NCBI GenBank assembly: GCA_016860845.1
Contig: BOKF01000004.1
Coordinates: 62,001 to 126,000 of the forward strand
DNA: 64,000 bases
Source: Chloroflexota bacterium
GTDB taxonomy: Bacteria; Chloroflexota; Anaerolineae; 4572-78; J111
Direction of reading: 5' to 3'
The notes beneath the pieces are model-generated. The model had not been told where the DNA came from. It did no database searches and worked only from the letters and a program-made list of their open reading frames with translations. Of this stretch, positions 38,477-47,771 are shown piece by piece. How positions within the stretch are numbered: the first letter of the stretch is position 1; every line of letters begins with the position of its first letter. The translations under genes and the position numbers were made by a program.

Positions 38477-39637
38477 TAAAAAGAATTGACGGACAGCCTC
38501 TCCCACCCGCTCGATCTCCTGAGCAGATAATTCGGGAATTGCCGGCAGGCACAGCAGCTCACGGGCCACCCGTTCCGTGTGCGGAAAGTCGCCCGCTTTG
38601 TATCCCAGGTAGTGATAGACCGGCTGGAGGTGCAGCGGCGGCACGTAACTTAGCCCGCTCCAGATGCCGGCCTCGGCCAGGTGATACATCAGGCGGTCAC
38701 GCTGGGGCGAGCGGATGACATAGGTACGAAAAACCGGTTCGGCTTCAGGAGTGTCCAGCGGCAACAAGAGATATTCCGGTTCCAAATCGGCCAGGAGCTT
38801 GCGGTAAAGGGCGGCGTTCTCTCGCCGCCGCGCAACCCATTCGTCCAGGTAACGCAGCTTAACCCTGAGTACGGCGGCTTGCAGTTCATCCAGGCGGGCG
38901 TTGAACCCTTCGGCCCGGTACTCGAATTGCGCGCCAACCTTAGCCTGCTCGACGGCCTTTAAGCTGTTCAGGTTAAAGCCGTAACTGCTCCAGATCCGAA
39001 CCTGTTGGGCCAAAGCAGCGTCGTTTGTGACGACCATACCCGCTTTGCCAAAGGCCCCCAGCATTTTGCCGGGACTGAAGCTGAAACAGCCCAGCGTCCC
39101 CCAGGCGCCGACCTGCCGCCCATGGTATACCGCGCCCACGGCCAGGGCTGCATCCTCGATGACCGGGATACGCTGCCTGGCGGCAATCTCCAGAACAGGC
39201 TGTAGATCAGCCGGATTGCCGTACATATGGGTCACAATGATCGCCCGGGTCCGGGGCGTCACAGCGGCTGCTACCTGTTCGGGATCAAGGTTATAGGTGC
39301 GCGGGTGGATGTCTACCCAAACCAGCCGAGCGCCGGCGTGAGTCACTGGAGCCGAGGCGGAGATGTCCACCTGGGGCGTTGAAATGACCTCGTCGCCCGG
39401 CTGGAGGCCCAACGCTTTCAAGCTCAGCAGCACCGCCGCACTGCCGGAACTGACGCCAATGGCGTACTTGACCCCGATGTAACGGGCAAACTCGGCCTCA
39501 AAGGCTTCAACTTCCGGGCCGGGCGTAAAAATCGCCCGTTGGACGACATTTGCCACTGCCTGGTCAAGTTCAGCTTTAATAGCCACGTGCTGCTCGGCCA
39601 GACGCGAGCCGGGGATAACAAATTTCTGGGTCAGCAC
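38468..39637 (-). CDS. DegT/DnrJ/EryC1/StrS family aminotransferase
   Basis: PLP-dependent fold type I protein of about 389 residues, usually transaminating keto sugars. GVSSGSAAVLLSLKALGLQPGDEV binds the cofactor phosphate (here cited as GVSSGSAAVLL), VIEDAALAVGA holds the PLP-pyridine Asp, and FSFSPGKMLGAFGKAG contains the Schiff-base Lys. The start is uncertain: GTG 39637 gives a family-like N-terminus (LTQKFVIPGSR), while an ATG at 39724 would overlap the permease gene. No sugar nucleotide genes are near, so the true substrate is unclear. Confidence 0.85.
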   Translation of the reverse strand: MLTQKFVIPGSRLAEQHVAIKAELDQAVANVVQRAIFTPGPEVEAFEAEFARYIGVKYAIGVSSGSAAVLLSLKALGLQPGDEVISTPQVDISASAPVTHAGARLVWVDIHPRTYNLDPEQVAAAVTPRTRAIIVTHMYGNPADLQPVLEIAARQRIPVIEDAALAVGAVYHGRQVGAWGTLGCFSFSPGKMLGAFGKAGMVVTNDAALAQQVRIWSSYGFNLNSLKAVEQAKVGAQFEYRAEGFNARLDELQAAVLRVKLRYLDEWVARRRENAALYRKLLADLEPEYLLLPLDTPEAEPVFRTYVIRSPQRDRLMYHLAEAGIWSGLSYVPPLHLQPVYHYLGYKAGDFPHTERVARELLCLPAIPELSAQEIERVGEAVRQFFLSS

Positions 39638-39680
39638 GGCCAATCGTAAACCAAAACTTCCCGGAAGCTTGCTCTTGCGG

Positions 39681-40610
39681 TCAAATCCGCTTGTTGCGCG
39701 GGTCGAATAATTCATTGATGCCATCGCCGATATAGTTGGAGGCGGCGGCGGTCAGGACCAGGGCAATGCCGGGAAAGAACACCAACCACCAGGCGGTGTC
39801 GAGGTAAGCCCGTCCCTCGGCCATCATGTTGCCCCAGGTCGGCGTGGGCGGCTGAGCGCCCATGCCCAGGAAACCCAGGGACGACTCGTAAATAATAACT
39901 TTGCCCAGTTCAAAAGAGGCAATCACAATGAGCGGCCGAGCCACGTTGGGCAGAATGTGCCAGGTTAGAATCCGCAGGGTAGGACAGCCCAGACAGTGGG
40001 CGGCCTGGATAAACTCACGCTGGCGCAGGCTCAACGTCGAGGCGCGCACGGTGCGGGCAAAAACGGGCCAGCCGGTGACAATAAAAACGATAATCACGTT
40101 GATGATGCTCGGCCCCAGCAGGGCCACAATCGCCAGGGCTAACAGGATCAAGGGCAGGGCCAGTTGTAGATCGGCCAAGCGCATGATAACGTCGTCAAAA
40201 TAGCCGCCGTAGAAGCCCGATACCAGGCCCAAGACCACCCCGGCCAGGCCGGCCCCCATCACAGCCACCAGGCCTATGCCCAGGGATAGCCGGGCGGCCA
40301 GGGCGACGCGAGTCAGGATGTCCCGCCCCAGTTGGTCTGTCCCCAAAAAGTGTGACCGGCCATCCTTATCAACCCAGCCCGGCGACTGCAGCCGGCCACG
40401 CAAATCCTGGCGATAAGGATCGAACGGGGAAATGAGCGGCGCCAGCACCGCCACAGCGATAATCAAAACCAAAATGGTGGCGCCAACTAGGGGCAGCGCC
40501 GCGCGCCGCAAAAAGCGAATCGTCCGGCTAGGTCGTTGTTGCATCCAGGAAGGGACTTGGTCGGTTGGGTGGAGGGCGCCGGCCAAATCACGGCTTGGAT
40601 GTGCGGCCAT
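39681..40610 (-). CDS. DppC-type ABC transporter permease
   Basis: Inner-membrane importer subunit, 309 residues. Key segments are VAVLAPLISPFDPYRQDL, FLGTDQLGRDILTRVALAAR, the EAA loop EFIQAAHCLGCPTLRIL and FLGMGAQPPTPTWGNMMAEG. Partner of the DppB-type gene upstream and of the LysM-containing receptor. No ATPase gene accompanies this set; the next ones on this strand are at 48528-50493. Confidence 0.93.
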   Translation of the reverse strand: MAAHPSRDLAGALHPTDQVPSWMQQRPSRTIRFLRRAALPLVGATILVLIIAVAVLAPLISPFDPYRQDLRGRLQSPGWVDKDGRSHFLGTDQLGRDILTRVALAARLSLGIGLVAVMGAGLAGVVLGLVSGFYGGYFDDVIMRLADLQLALPLILLALAIVALLGPSIINVIIVFIVTGWPVFARTVRASTLSLRQREFIQAAHCLGCPTLRILTWHILPNVARPLIVIASFELGKVIIYESSLGFLGMGAQPPTPTWGNMMAEGRAYLDTAWWLVFFPGIALVLTAAASNYIGDGINELFDPRNKRI

Positions 40611-40643
40611 TAAACTCCTTTCTGCTCAAATAGGCGGACTTTT

Positions 40644-41567
40644 TCATTGGTAGCGGATGCGGGGGTCCAGGATGGAGTAGGCCAGGTCAACTAACAAGTT
40701 GATCCCGATAAAGATCAGCGCCGAGACCAAAACGACGGCCTGCACCACCGGGTAATCGCGGTCAGATAGGGCGTTGACCGCGAGTTGGCCCACGCCCGGC
40801 CAGCCAAAAACCGTTTCCGTAACCACCGCCCCGCCAAGCAGCGCACCGGTTTGCAGGCCCAGGATGGTGACAACCGGCAGGAGAGCGTTGCGCAGGGCGT
40901 GTCTAAAAACCACCGGCGAAAGGGCAAATCCTTTGGCGTAAGCGGTGCGGATATAATCCTGGCGCAGCACCTCGATGAAGCTGGTGCGCGTGATCCGAAT
41001 AATGATGCCGGCCAGAAAAGGGGCCAGCGAACAGGCCGGGAGAACCAGGTGCTGCCAGTCGCCATAGCCGGAGGTGGGCAGCAAGCGCCAGCGCAGGGCC
41101 ACAAAAGAGATCAGGGTCAGGCCCAGCCAAAAGCTGGGGATGGATTGGCCCAGCAGGGCCAAGAAAAGCGCCAGGTTATCAAATAAACTGCCCGGCCGGA
41201 GCGCCGCCAGGATGCCGACCGGCAGGCCGATGATGACGGCCAAAAAAAGCGCCGCCGCCGCCAGCAGGAGGGTGGCGGGTAGGGCCAGCCAGACTAATTC
41301 CGCTGTCGGCCGCACCGCCCGGATGGACATGCCCAGATCACCCTGGAGCGCCCGCCCAACGAAACTCAGGTACTGCTCCGGCAGCGAGCGGTCCAGGCCC
41401 ATGCGCGCCCGCACCGCCGCCACCTGTTCGTCCGAAGCCTGCTCGCCCAGCATTAAACGCACCGGGTCGCCCGGCGTGATGTGAAGGAGCAGGAAGACGA
41501 CGAGTGAAGCCAGGAACAGCAGCGGCAGCGCTTGCAGGATGCGGCGTAAGAGGTATCTGAAGCTCAT
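40644..41567 (-). CDS. DppB-type ABC transporter permease
   Basis: Importer subunit of 307 residues with six membrane helices. LLHITPGDPVRLMLGEQASD after helix one, LSFVGRALQGDLGMSIR and the EAA loop LRQDYIRTAYAKGFALSP are diagnostic. It lies 75 bp downstream of the receptor gene, behind the palindrome at 41603-41632. Confidence 0.94.
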   Translation of the reverse strand: MSFRYLLRRILQALPLLFLASLVVFLLLHITPGDPVRLMLGEQASDEQVAAVRARMGLDRSLPEQYLSFVGRALQGDLGMSIRAVRPTAELVWLALPATLLLAAAALFLAVIIGLPVGILAALRPGSLFDNLALFLALLGQSIPSFWLGLTLISFVALRWRLLPTSGYGDWQHLVLPACSLAPFLAGIIIRITRTSFIEVLRQDYIRTAYAKGFALSPVVFRHALRNALLPVVTILGLQTGALLGGAVVTETVFGWPGVGQLAVNALSDRDYPVVQAVVLVSALIFIGINLLVDLAYSILDPRIRYQ

Positions 41568-41602
41568 AGCGTGTCTGTGTAATTACAAGGATTTATCCGA
41601 GA

Positions 41603-41632
41603 GTAGCGTGCAGACTTCAGTCTGCACGCTAC
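41603..41632. repeat. Perfect 14-bp palindrome with AGACTTCAGTCT core
   Basis: GTAGCGTGCAGACT and AGTCTGCACGCTAC pair completely around TC, followed by AATTTTTG on the plus strand. Located between receptor and permease genes; on the minus strand it would end the receptor message. Confidence 0.85.
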
Positions 41633-41642
41633 AATTTTTGGA

Positions 41643-43415
41643 CTATTGAGCAAAATAGGCATCGTTGAAGAAGAAGAACTCGTCGGGCCGGGCGGAAAAG
41701 CCTTTTAGATTAGTGCTGATGCCGAGAACTTCTTTGGGAATGTACATGAAGATGAACGGCGCGTCCTCCCAGACGGTACCCTGGATTTCGCTCAACAAGT
41801 CGTCCAGTTGGGCCGGATCATTGGTCAGCGCCGCCTCGGAGATCAGCGCATCAACTTCTGTATTGGCATAAGAGGTGCGCGACTCGGTATTTTCTGATTT
41901 AAAGAGGAAGGTCAGCATCAGCACCGGGTCCAGGGCGTCGGCGGACCAGCCCTGGAAAAAGGCGTCAAAGGGCGACTCCTTGCCTTTGCGGTTTTCGGTG
42001 TTGAAGGTGGCCCACTCGCCCTGCTCAAACTTCACATTAACCCCCACGTCCTGCATGTAGGCGGCGATGGCCTGGCCAACCTGGTCATCGTTGGGGTAGC
42101 GGCCCGCGCCCAGGGCAAAAATAATCTCCTCGCCGGCATAACCGGCTTCGGCCAGGAGTTGTTTGGCCATCTCCGGGTCGTAAGGGTAAGCCAGGTCGCT
42201 GCGCGCACTGCGCAAGGAAGGCGGCAGAGGGCTATTGGCCACGACCGCAATGTCTTGCAGGATGGTGTCTACAATGGTTTCTTTATCAATGGCATAATTG
42301 AGGGCCTGGCGCACTTTAACGTTATCCAGAGGCGGGCGGTCATTGCGCAGGGAGACGTAGACCAGCCGGGCTGTCGGCGCAGTGGTTACGGTGGCATTGT
42401 CGGCAGCCTGGATTTGGGCCAGCATTTCCGGTGAAACGGCATTGATCATCTGCACTTCGCCGGCCAGCAGGGCAGCCAGGCGGGTGCCGGCTTCGGGGAT
42501 GATGCGGGCGGTTACTCTCCTGAAATTACTCTTATCGCCCCAGTAATCGTCATTGCGCTCCAGCACAAACTGCTGGCTGGGGGTAAATTCAACAAATTTA
42601 TAGGGGCCCGTGCCGTTGGGGCGGGTATCCATTTCTGGGGTTTCGGCGTATTGGGGGTCCACCATGTCCAGCAGGGTCAAGCGCCAGAGCAGGCTGGGGG
42701 TGGGAGCGACGGTGACAACATCCACGGTGTACTCGTCAACTACTCTCGCCTCTTTGACCAGGTCAACCAGGGCAAAGTTCATCCAGGCTGGGAAGTTGGG
42801 GTCTAAAACTTTATCCAGGCTGTACTTCACCGCTTCGGCGTTAAAGGGATTGCCGTTATGGAAGGTGACGCCCTGGCGGAGGTTGAAGCGCATGGTCGTG
42901 TCGTCTACCTGTTCCCAGGATTCGGCCAGGAGCGGGTAGAGCTGCATGCCGTCGTCAAACCAGACCAACGGCTCATAAATATGGCGCAACAGGCTAAAGC
43001 TGGCGGCGGAGCCTTCCTTGCGGATGTCGAGCGCACCAATATCCTGGGCAATGGCGATGACCAATTCCTGGTCCGAGGAGGCAGCCTGGGCGGCGGCGGA
43101 TTGCTGCAGCATGGCCTCGACATCGCCGCTGGCCGGAATGCATAACTTCCAGCCGGGTTCGATGACATTAACATTGTCAACAGTGGCATAGCTGCTGTCG
43201 CTGGCGGCTTTGGCGTTGGTAGCATCGGCAATGGCCTGGTAAGCCGTCACATCCCCATAGACCTTTTCGGCAATCTTTGAGAGCCAATCGTCGGCCTGCA
43301 CGATGACATCGCTTTCGCAGGTGATCTCAGCCTGGGCCAGCGCCTGAATTGGCGCCAGTGTAAAAATTAACGCCAACAGCAGCACCAGAGTGACAGATTT
43401 GATTATTTTGTTCAT
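41643..43415 (-). CDS. Family 5 ABC transporter substrate-binding protein with N-terminal LysM-like domain
   Basis: Secreted receptor of 590 residues. A Sec signal peptide (KIIKSVTLVLLLALIFTLAP, cleaved near ALAQA) has no lipobox. Residues about 30-95 look like a LysM-type module: VQADDWLSKIAEKVYGDVTA, YQAIADATNA and a closing VIEPGWKLCIP. The SBP_bac_5 domain follows from about 118 (LVIAIAQDIGALDI, RFNLRQGVTFHNGNPF, VRQALNYAIDKE). The LysM part may hold the receptor at glycan or peptidoglycan in place of a lipid anchor, or help collect muropeptides. First gene of the set ending at 39681. Confidence 0.88.
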   Translation of the reverse strand: MNKIIKSVTLVLLLALIFTLAPIQALAQAEITCESDVIVQADDWLSKIAEKVYGDVTAYQAIADATNAKAASDSSYATVDNVNVIEPGWKLCIPASGDVEAMLQQSAAAQAASSDQELVIAIAQDIGALDIRKEGSAASFSLLRHIYEPLVWFDDGMQLYPLLAESWEQVDDTTMRFNLRQGVTFHNGNPFNAEAVKYSLDKVLDPNFPAWMNFALVDLVKEARVVDEYTVDVVTVAPTPSLLWRLTLLDMVDPQYAETPEMDTRPNGTGPYKFVEFTPSQQFVLERNDDYWGDKSNFRRVTARIIPEAGTRLAALLAGEVQMINAVSPEMLAQIQAADNATVTTAPTARLVYVSLRNDRPPLDNVKVRQALNYAIDKETIVDTILQDIAVVANSPLPPSLRSARSDLAYPYDPEMAKQLLAEAGYAGEEIIFALGAGRYPNDDQVGQAIAAYMQDVGVNVKFEQGEWATFNTENRKGKESPFDAFFQGWSADALDPVLMLTFLFKSENTESRTSYANTEVDALISEAALTNDPAQLDDLLSEIQGTVWEDAPFIFMYIPKEVLGISTNLKGFSARPDEFFFFNDAYFAQ

Positions 43416-43453
43416 CGTTAGTCTCCTCCATTGAAACTATGAACTATAATTTT

Positions 43454-43480
43454 CCTCACCAGAGATCCTGCTCGGTGAGG
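43454..43480. promoter_or_regulatory. Leader hairpin CCTCACC/GGTGAGG
   Basis: A perfect 7-bp stem with a 13-base loop, placed just after the expected transcription start of the receptor gene; a possible 5' stabiliser of the message. Confidence 0.4.
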
Positions 43481-43491
43481 CAACTGCCTAA

Positions 43492-43520
43492 ATGATAAAA
43501 CGCCCAATCCAACTTAACAA
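43492..43520 (-). promoter_or_regulatory. Candidate promoter for the LysM-receptor operon
   Basis: TTGTTA (43520-43515) and TATCAT (43497-43492) on the minus strand, 17-bp spacing, in the 199-bp gap upstream of the receptor gene. Confidence 0.45.
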
Positions 43521-43614
43521 GACCCAAGAGTATCACTTTAAGGATCAATCCGTATCAATCTTATGGTTAAATCATTCCTTGCTTCCCAACTCCATATAAA
43601 CATCTTTTCTCGGC

Positions 43615-44871
43615 TCACCTCCTTTCACCCAGGTGATTAATCACCGTCTCACCTTCCTTCAGTACCAGCTCGACCTGCCGGAGCGCGGTGATGTTTTCCA
43701 GCGGATTCTGTCTCACTGCCATCAAATCGGCCAGCTTGCCGGCTTCAACCGTACCGAGATAATCGGCCGCATCGCACATTTCCGCCGGGCGGCGCGTTGA
43801 AGCGACCAGTGCTTGCGCCGGCGGCATACCTGCTTTGACAACCCACTCGATCTCCGGTACCACTGTTTCGGCAATGGGATTGAGGTCTGCGCCGTTAACA
43901 ATTTTGACCCCGGCCTTGAGCGCCCGTTGAAACGACTGGCGGTGCATCTCCGCCCCGGCCAAGGCGCGCTGGATCGAGTACTCCGGCCACTCCCAGCGGC
44001 GCATGTAAGCTTCATCCTGCGTCACCGACAGGGTCGGGCAGTAGTAAACGCCGTACTCGGCCATCAGCTCGCAGGCTTCGTCGTCCAGCTCGTAGCCATG
44101 CTCGATGCAATCCAGACCGGCTCGCACCCCAATTTTGGCGGCCTCGGAGCAACCGGTGTGCGCTGTAACTTTCAGCCCCTTGTTGTGAGCCACCTCACAT
44201 GCCGCTCTGATCTCCTCCTCCGCCATCTGGACTTCGTACATGCTTTCCCGCGTGCCGGCAATGCCGCCGGTAATAAAAAGCTTAATCCAATCCACCCCCA
44301 TTTTGATGCAGGTGCGCGCCGCCTTACGCACCTCGTCAGGCCCGTCGGCTTCAATAAACTCTTTTAGATAAACGGTATCCCGCCGACCGCTGGCGCCATG
44401 CCCGCCGGTCATGCGAATAGCCGGCCCGGCGCAGAACAGGCGCGGCCCGGCCAGGGTTTTATCCTCGTACCCTTTTTTCCACAGGCCGGTTGGCTGCTGA
44501 TTGGCATAGGTTTCGCGCAGGGCCACGTCAATAAAATTAGCCTCACTGACCGCCCGCAGCGCGGTGACTCCCACCCGCAGCGCGGCCATCGTATTGCGCA
44601 CGGCCAGCAGGGTTCGCTCCGCTTCGGTATGAAAGTATGAAACTCCCTGGGGATCGGGAATCATCAGGCTGGGATGGCAGTGAACATCCCACAAGCCGGG
44701 CAGCAGGTAGGCGCCGCGCAGATCAACGACGTTCGCCTCTGGCGGCGGCGCGGGGTGACCCCGTTCAATCTTCGCAATTTTGCCATTGGCGATGATGACT
44801 GTGGCAGCATACGGCTTTAACTCGTCGCCGGCACAATCTATGACAAGACAGTTGGTCAGATATAGTTCCAT
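43615..44871 (-). CDS. Metal-dependent amidohydrolase (imidazolonepropionase/prolidase-like)
   Basis: TIM-barrel amidohydrolase of 418 residues that would cleave a cyclic or linear amide. H64 and H66 in WDVHCHPSL are the first metal ligands. A Lys in the region of DWIKLFITGG, the His in VTAHTGCSEAA, the His in LDCIEHGYELD and the Asp in IVNGADLNP complete a binuclear-type set. The N- and C-terminal beta sandwich (LVIDCAGDELKP, AGKLADLMAVRQNPL) is as in the superfamily. It follows the M24 peptidase by 22 bp and belongs to the same catabolic unit. Confidence 0.9.
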   Translation of the reverse strand: MELYLTNCLVIDCAGDELKPYAATVIIANGKIAKIERGHPAPPPEANVVDLRGAYLLPGLWDVHCHPSLMIPDPQGVSYFHTEAERTLLAVRNTMAALRVGVTALRAVSEANFIDVALRETYANQQPTGLWKKGYEDKTLAGPRLFCAGPAIRMTGGHGASGRRDTVYLKEFIEADGPDEVRKAARTCIKMGVDWIKLFITGGIAGTRESMYEVQMAEEEIRAACEVAHNKGLKVTAHTGCSEAAKIGVRAGLDCIEHGYELDDEACELMAEYGVYYCPTLSVTQDEAYMRRWEWPEYSIQRALAGAEMHRQSFQRALKAGVKIVNGADLNPIAETVVPEIEWVVKAGMPPAQALVASTRRPAEMCDAADYLGTVEAGKLADLMAVRQNPLENITALRQVELVLKEGETVINHLGERR

Positions 44872-44893
44872 AATTTTTCCTCCAAATTCTGGT

Positions 44894-46015
44894 TCAAACG
44901 ATCACCATCTCCCGCGCATAGCGGGTCAGCGACTCCGCCCCGGTTTCCGTCACCAAAATGTCATCCTCGATGTGAACCGGCAGGTCCTTGTAGCCGCCCT
45001 GAATAAAACAGCCGGGGTCTACCGTAAAAATCATGCCCGGCTCCAGTAGAGTCTGGTTGCCCTCCTCCACCAGCGGCGCTTCATGCACCGGCCCCAGGCC
45101 AACCCCGTGGCCGACCTTCCAGACCTGAGCGTAGCCATACTTGGCCATATAGTTGGCGCATGTGCGATGAACTTCCTCCGCCGGCAGCCCGGGCTTGATG
45201 ACCGCCAGCGTCGCCTGGTAAGCTTCAACCGTCACCCGGTACATTCGCTCTACTTCGGAACTCGGCCGGCCGATGAAGATCATGCGGGCGGTGTCGGAAC
45301 TATAGCCCCGGAATTTACCCGCAAGATCAACGTCTACCACATCGCCGGACTGAAACTGCCGCCCCGACCAGTCACGAAAGTGGCCGCCAACCCCTATAGT
45401 CTCAGAGCCGGCCGCCAGCATAGCCCGAGCAATTTCCAGGCCCACTTCGTACTCGGGCCGCCCCACCCGGACGGACTCGCGCGCCTGGGCAAAACCAGCC
45501 CCGCAAAAATCGTTCGCCCGGCGGAGCAGCTCGATTTCCTGAGCATCTTTGACCATCCGCAGGCGGGCCAGCAGGGGTTCGCCGCTGATGACCTGCGTGC
45601 CCGGCGCAGCAGTTCGGATCAACTCGCTGTCGCCAAACCACATATTATCCTGCACTCCCAGCCGCCCTCCGGCCAGGCCCAATTCTTTCAACACGTCAGC
45701 CAGCAGCCCCGCCGGGTCCTGCCCGTCCATGTAGGTACGCACATCCTTGACCCACGAGCCGCCCTTCGCCTCGTAAATGGTAAGATGCATGTCGCTGATA
45801 AGCAGCGCCGGCTCGCCCTCAGCCGGCAGGATCAGGGCCGACAGCCAGACCGGCCAGCCGCCCTCGTAGGCGCTGTAGCCGGTAAAATAGCGCATGTTCG
45901 GCCCGGCGACGAGGTACAACCCGTCAAGCTGGTGCGTTTTTAGTAGTTTTTGGGCGCGCCGGACGCGGCTCTCATAGGTATGGTCTAAGGGCCGGTCAGT
46001 CATCATCATAGTCAT
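44894..46015 (-). CDS. M24 family metallopeptidase (Xaa-Pro dipeptidase/creatinase-like)
   Basis: Pita-bread enzyme of 373 residues. The N-terminal creatinase-type domain starts RVRRAQKLLKTHQLDGLYLV with NMRYFTGYS. The C-terminal M24 domain has ligands Asp in VVDVDLAGKFRGYSSDTARM (two Asp), His in GHGVGLGPVHEAP, Glu in MIFTVDPGCF nearby and Glu in VHIEDDILVTETG. Both Xaa-Pro peptidases and creatinases have this fold. Next to HyuB-type hydantoinase, cleavage of an N-carbamoyl or N-methyl amino acid is also possible. It overlaps the hyuB-like gene by 20 bp. Confidence 0.9.
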   Translation of the reverse strand: MTMMMTDRPLDHTYESRVRRAQKLLKTHQLDGLYLVAGPNMRYFTGYSAYEGGWPVWLSALILPAEGEPALLISDMHLTIYEAKGGSWVKDVRTYMDGQDPAGLLADVLKELGLAGGRLGVQDNMWFGDSELIRTAAPGTQVISGEPLLARLRMVKDAQEIELLRRANDFCGAGFAQARESVRVGRPEYEVGLEIARAMLAAGSETIGVGGHFRDWSGRQFQSGDVVDVDLAGKFRGYSSDTARMIFIGRPSSEVERMYRVTVEAYQATLAVIKPGLPAEEVHRTCANYMAKYGYAQVWKVGHGVGLGPVHEAPLVEEGNQTLLEPGMIFTVDPGCFIQGGYKDLPVHIEDDILVTETGAESLTRYAREMVIV

Positions 46016-47771
46016 CGTACCACCACCCTTCCCTTAATTTTTTACGCCGCCGGCGCGGTCGAGCCTCTTGCTGTTGGTCATCAACTTGCAGCCATTGGCG
46101 CATCTTCACGGGCAGACTATACTCTTTTTCTGCGGCCTCACGGCTGATATAGCCATCTACCAAATCCTCCATCACCCGTTCCACCGGCCGGTCCTGGGGC
46201 GAGCCGTAGCCCCCGCCTCCACCGCTGGCCACCCGAAAAATGGTCCCGGCCTTGAGCGGCAGGTGATTGACCTTCAGCAGGCGCTGCGTCTGGGCGGTGT
46301 CGGGGTGCAGGATGACCTCAGGGGCCGCCCCCGCTTTGCCCCCAAACAAACCCCAGGCCGGGGTGCGGGTCCGGTCGAACCACAGGCTCAGAAAGACGTG
46401 GTCCCCGGTGATCTCGTACTCGCGGACCACATTCAAGCCGCCGCGCTGCCAGCCCGGCCCGCCGCTGTCCTGGCCGAGGGTATAGCGCCGGATGCGCAGC
46501 GGAAATTTGCTCTCCATACTCTCGACCGGAAAGTTGCGGAAATCACCCGCCGCCGAGTGGATAACGGCGTTTTCCCCATCGGCCTGGGCGTTGGCTCCCC
46601 AGCCTCCGGCGGTCGCTTCGCCCCAGGCTGCCCGGATGCCCCCATCCGGCCGGTGCTGGACCATGATCACGTTCCAGGCATCGCCGGGCAGGCCCGCCGC
46701 CACCCGCTCCGGTAGAGCCAGAGCCAAAGCCCGAATGATCAAATCTACCAGGAGCATGGTGTGCGTACCGTACTGCAAGCAGGCGGCCGGCTCTTCAGCG
46801 GCAAAAATAGAGCCTCGCTCTACTTCAATCTTTAAAGGACGGAAACTGCCGCCGGTCACTCCTAGGTCGGGCCGGATCAAAAATTTGTAGGCTAACCGCA
46901 CCGCCGACAGAGTCTGGGCCAGGCCGCAGTTGGTACAGGCAACACGCTGCCGGCTGGAACCGTGCGTATCCACGGTCATCCTGTCCCCCTGGACCAGGAC
47001 TTTCACCCGGACCGGAATAGGGTCATCGGACAGAAAATCGTTGTCCTGGTACCCTTCGGCGGTATAGACGCCATCGGGAATGGCGGCGATGGTGCTTCGC
47101 TCCAGCGCTTCGGTGGTGGCAAAGACGGCGGCCATGCTGTTTCGGACGGTGGCCGGGCCAAAACGGTCGAGTAATTCGCGGCAGCGCCGCTCGCCAATGC
47201 GGCAAGCGGCAATCTGGGCGTGCATATCGCCCTTGAGTGAGGTGGGCAGGCGGCTGTTGCGGGTGAGAATGTCTACCACATCCTCGCGCAGGTGACCCCG
47301 GTCGGCCAGCTTGACGACCCCCAGCCGCAAGCCCTCCTGGTAAATTTCGGTGCTGTCCACCGCGTAGGCTGCATCTTTGCCCCCCAGGTCTCGCCAGTGA
47401 GCGCGGGTGATAGCAAAGCCGGCTACCCGCCCCTGATACATCACCGGCGAGAGAATATCCACATCGTTCAGGTGAGAGCCGGTCAGGTAGGGGTCATTCA
47501 GAATGTAAACATCTCCCTCATGAAAGTGGGCCAGTCCCACCCGGTCAATGACCACTTGAACCACTTCACCGAGCGCGCCCAGAAAGAAGGGCAAACCTGG
47601 GGCCTGGGCCAGCAGTTGGGCCTGCTCGTCAAACAAGGCGACACTGCAATCCTTCATCTCATAAATGACCGGTGAAAAAGCGCTGCGCCACAGGGTAGTG
47701 CGCATGTCCTCCGCCGCGGCCAGAAAGGCGTTGCGAATTATTTCGGTGGTGACCGGGTCCACTGGAGTCAA
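45996..47771 (-). CDS. Hydantoinase B/oxoprolinase family protein (HyuB-like, copy 3)
   Basis: Beta subunit of ATP-dependent N-methylhydantoinase/5-oxoprolinase-type ring-opening enzymes, 591 residues. Family segments include SPVIYEMKDCSVALFDE, NDPYLTGSHLNDVDILSPV, WRDLGGKDAAYAVDSTEIYQ and the glycine-rich ASGGGGGYGSPQ. The start is a TTG at 47771 behind AGGAGC, overlapping the racemase stop by 4 bp. Very similar to the HyuB at 51353-53125. It has an unusual tail: RPRRRRKKLREGWW followed by YDDYDDD. No hyuA gene adjoins it. Confidence 0.92.
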   Translation of the reverse strand: MTPVDPVTTEIIRNAFLAAAEDMRTTLWRSAFSPVIYEMKDCSVALFDEQAQLLAQAPGLPFFLGALGEVVQVVIDRVGLAHFHEGDVYILNDPYLTGSHLNDVDILSPVMYQGRVAGFAITRAHWRDLGGKDAAYAVDSTEIYQEGLRLGVVKLADRGHLREDVVDILTRNSRLPTSLKGDMHAQIAACRIGERRCRELLDRFGPATVRNSMAAVFATTEALERSTIAAIPDGVYTAEGYQDNDFLSDDPIPVRVKVLVQGDRMTVDTHGSSRQRVACTNCGLAQTLSAVRLAYKFLIRPDLGVTGGSFRPLKIEVERGSIFAAEEPAACLQYGTHTMLLVDLIIRALALALPERVAAGLPGDAWNVIMVQHRPDGGIRAAWGEATAGGWGANAQADGENAVIHSAAGDFRNFPVESMESKFPLRIRRYTLGQDSGGPGWQRGGLNVVREYEITGDHVFLSLWFDRTRTPAWGLFGGKAGAAPEVILHPDTAQTQRLLKVNHLPLKAGTIFRVASGGGGGYGSPQDRPVERVMEDLVDGYISREAAEKEYSLPVKMRQWLQVDDQQQEARPRRRRKKLREGWWYDDYDDD

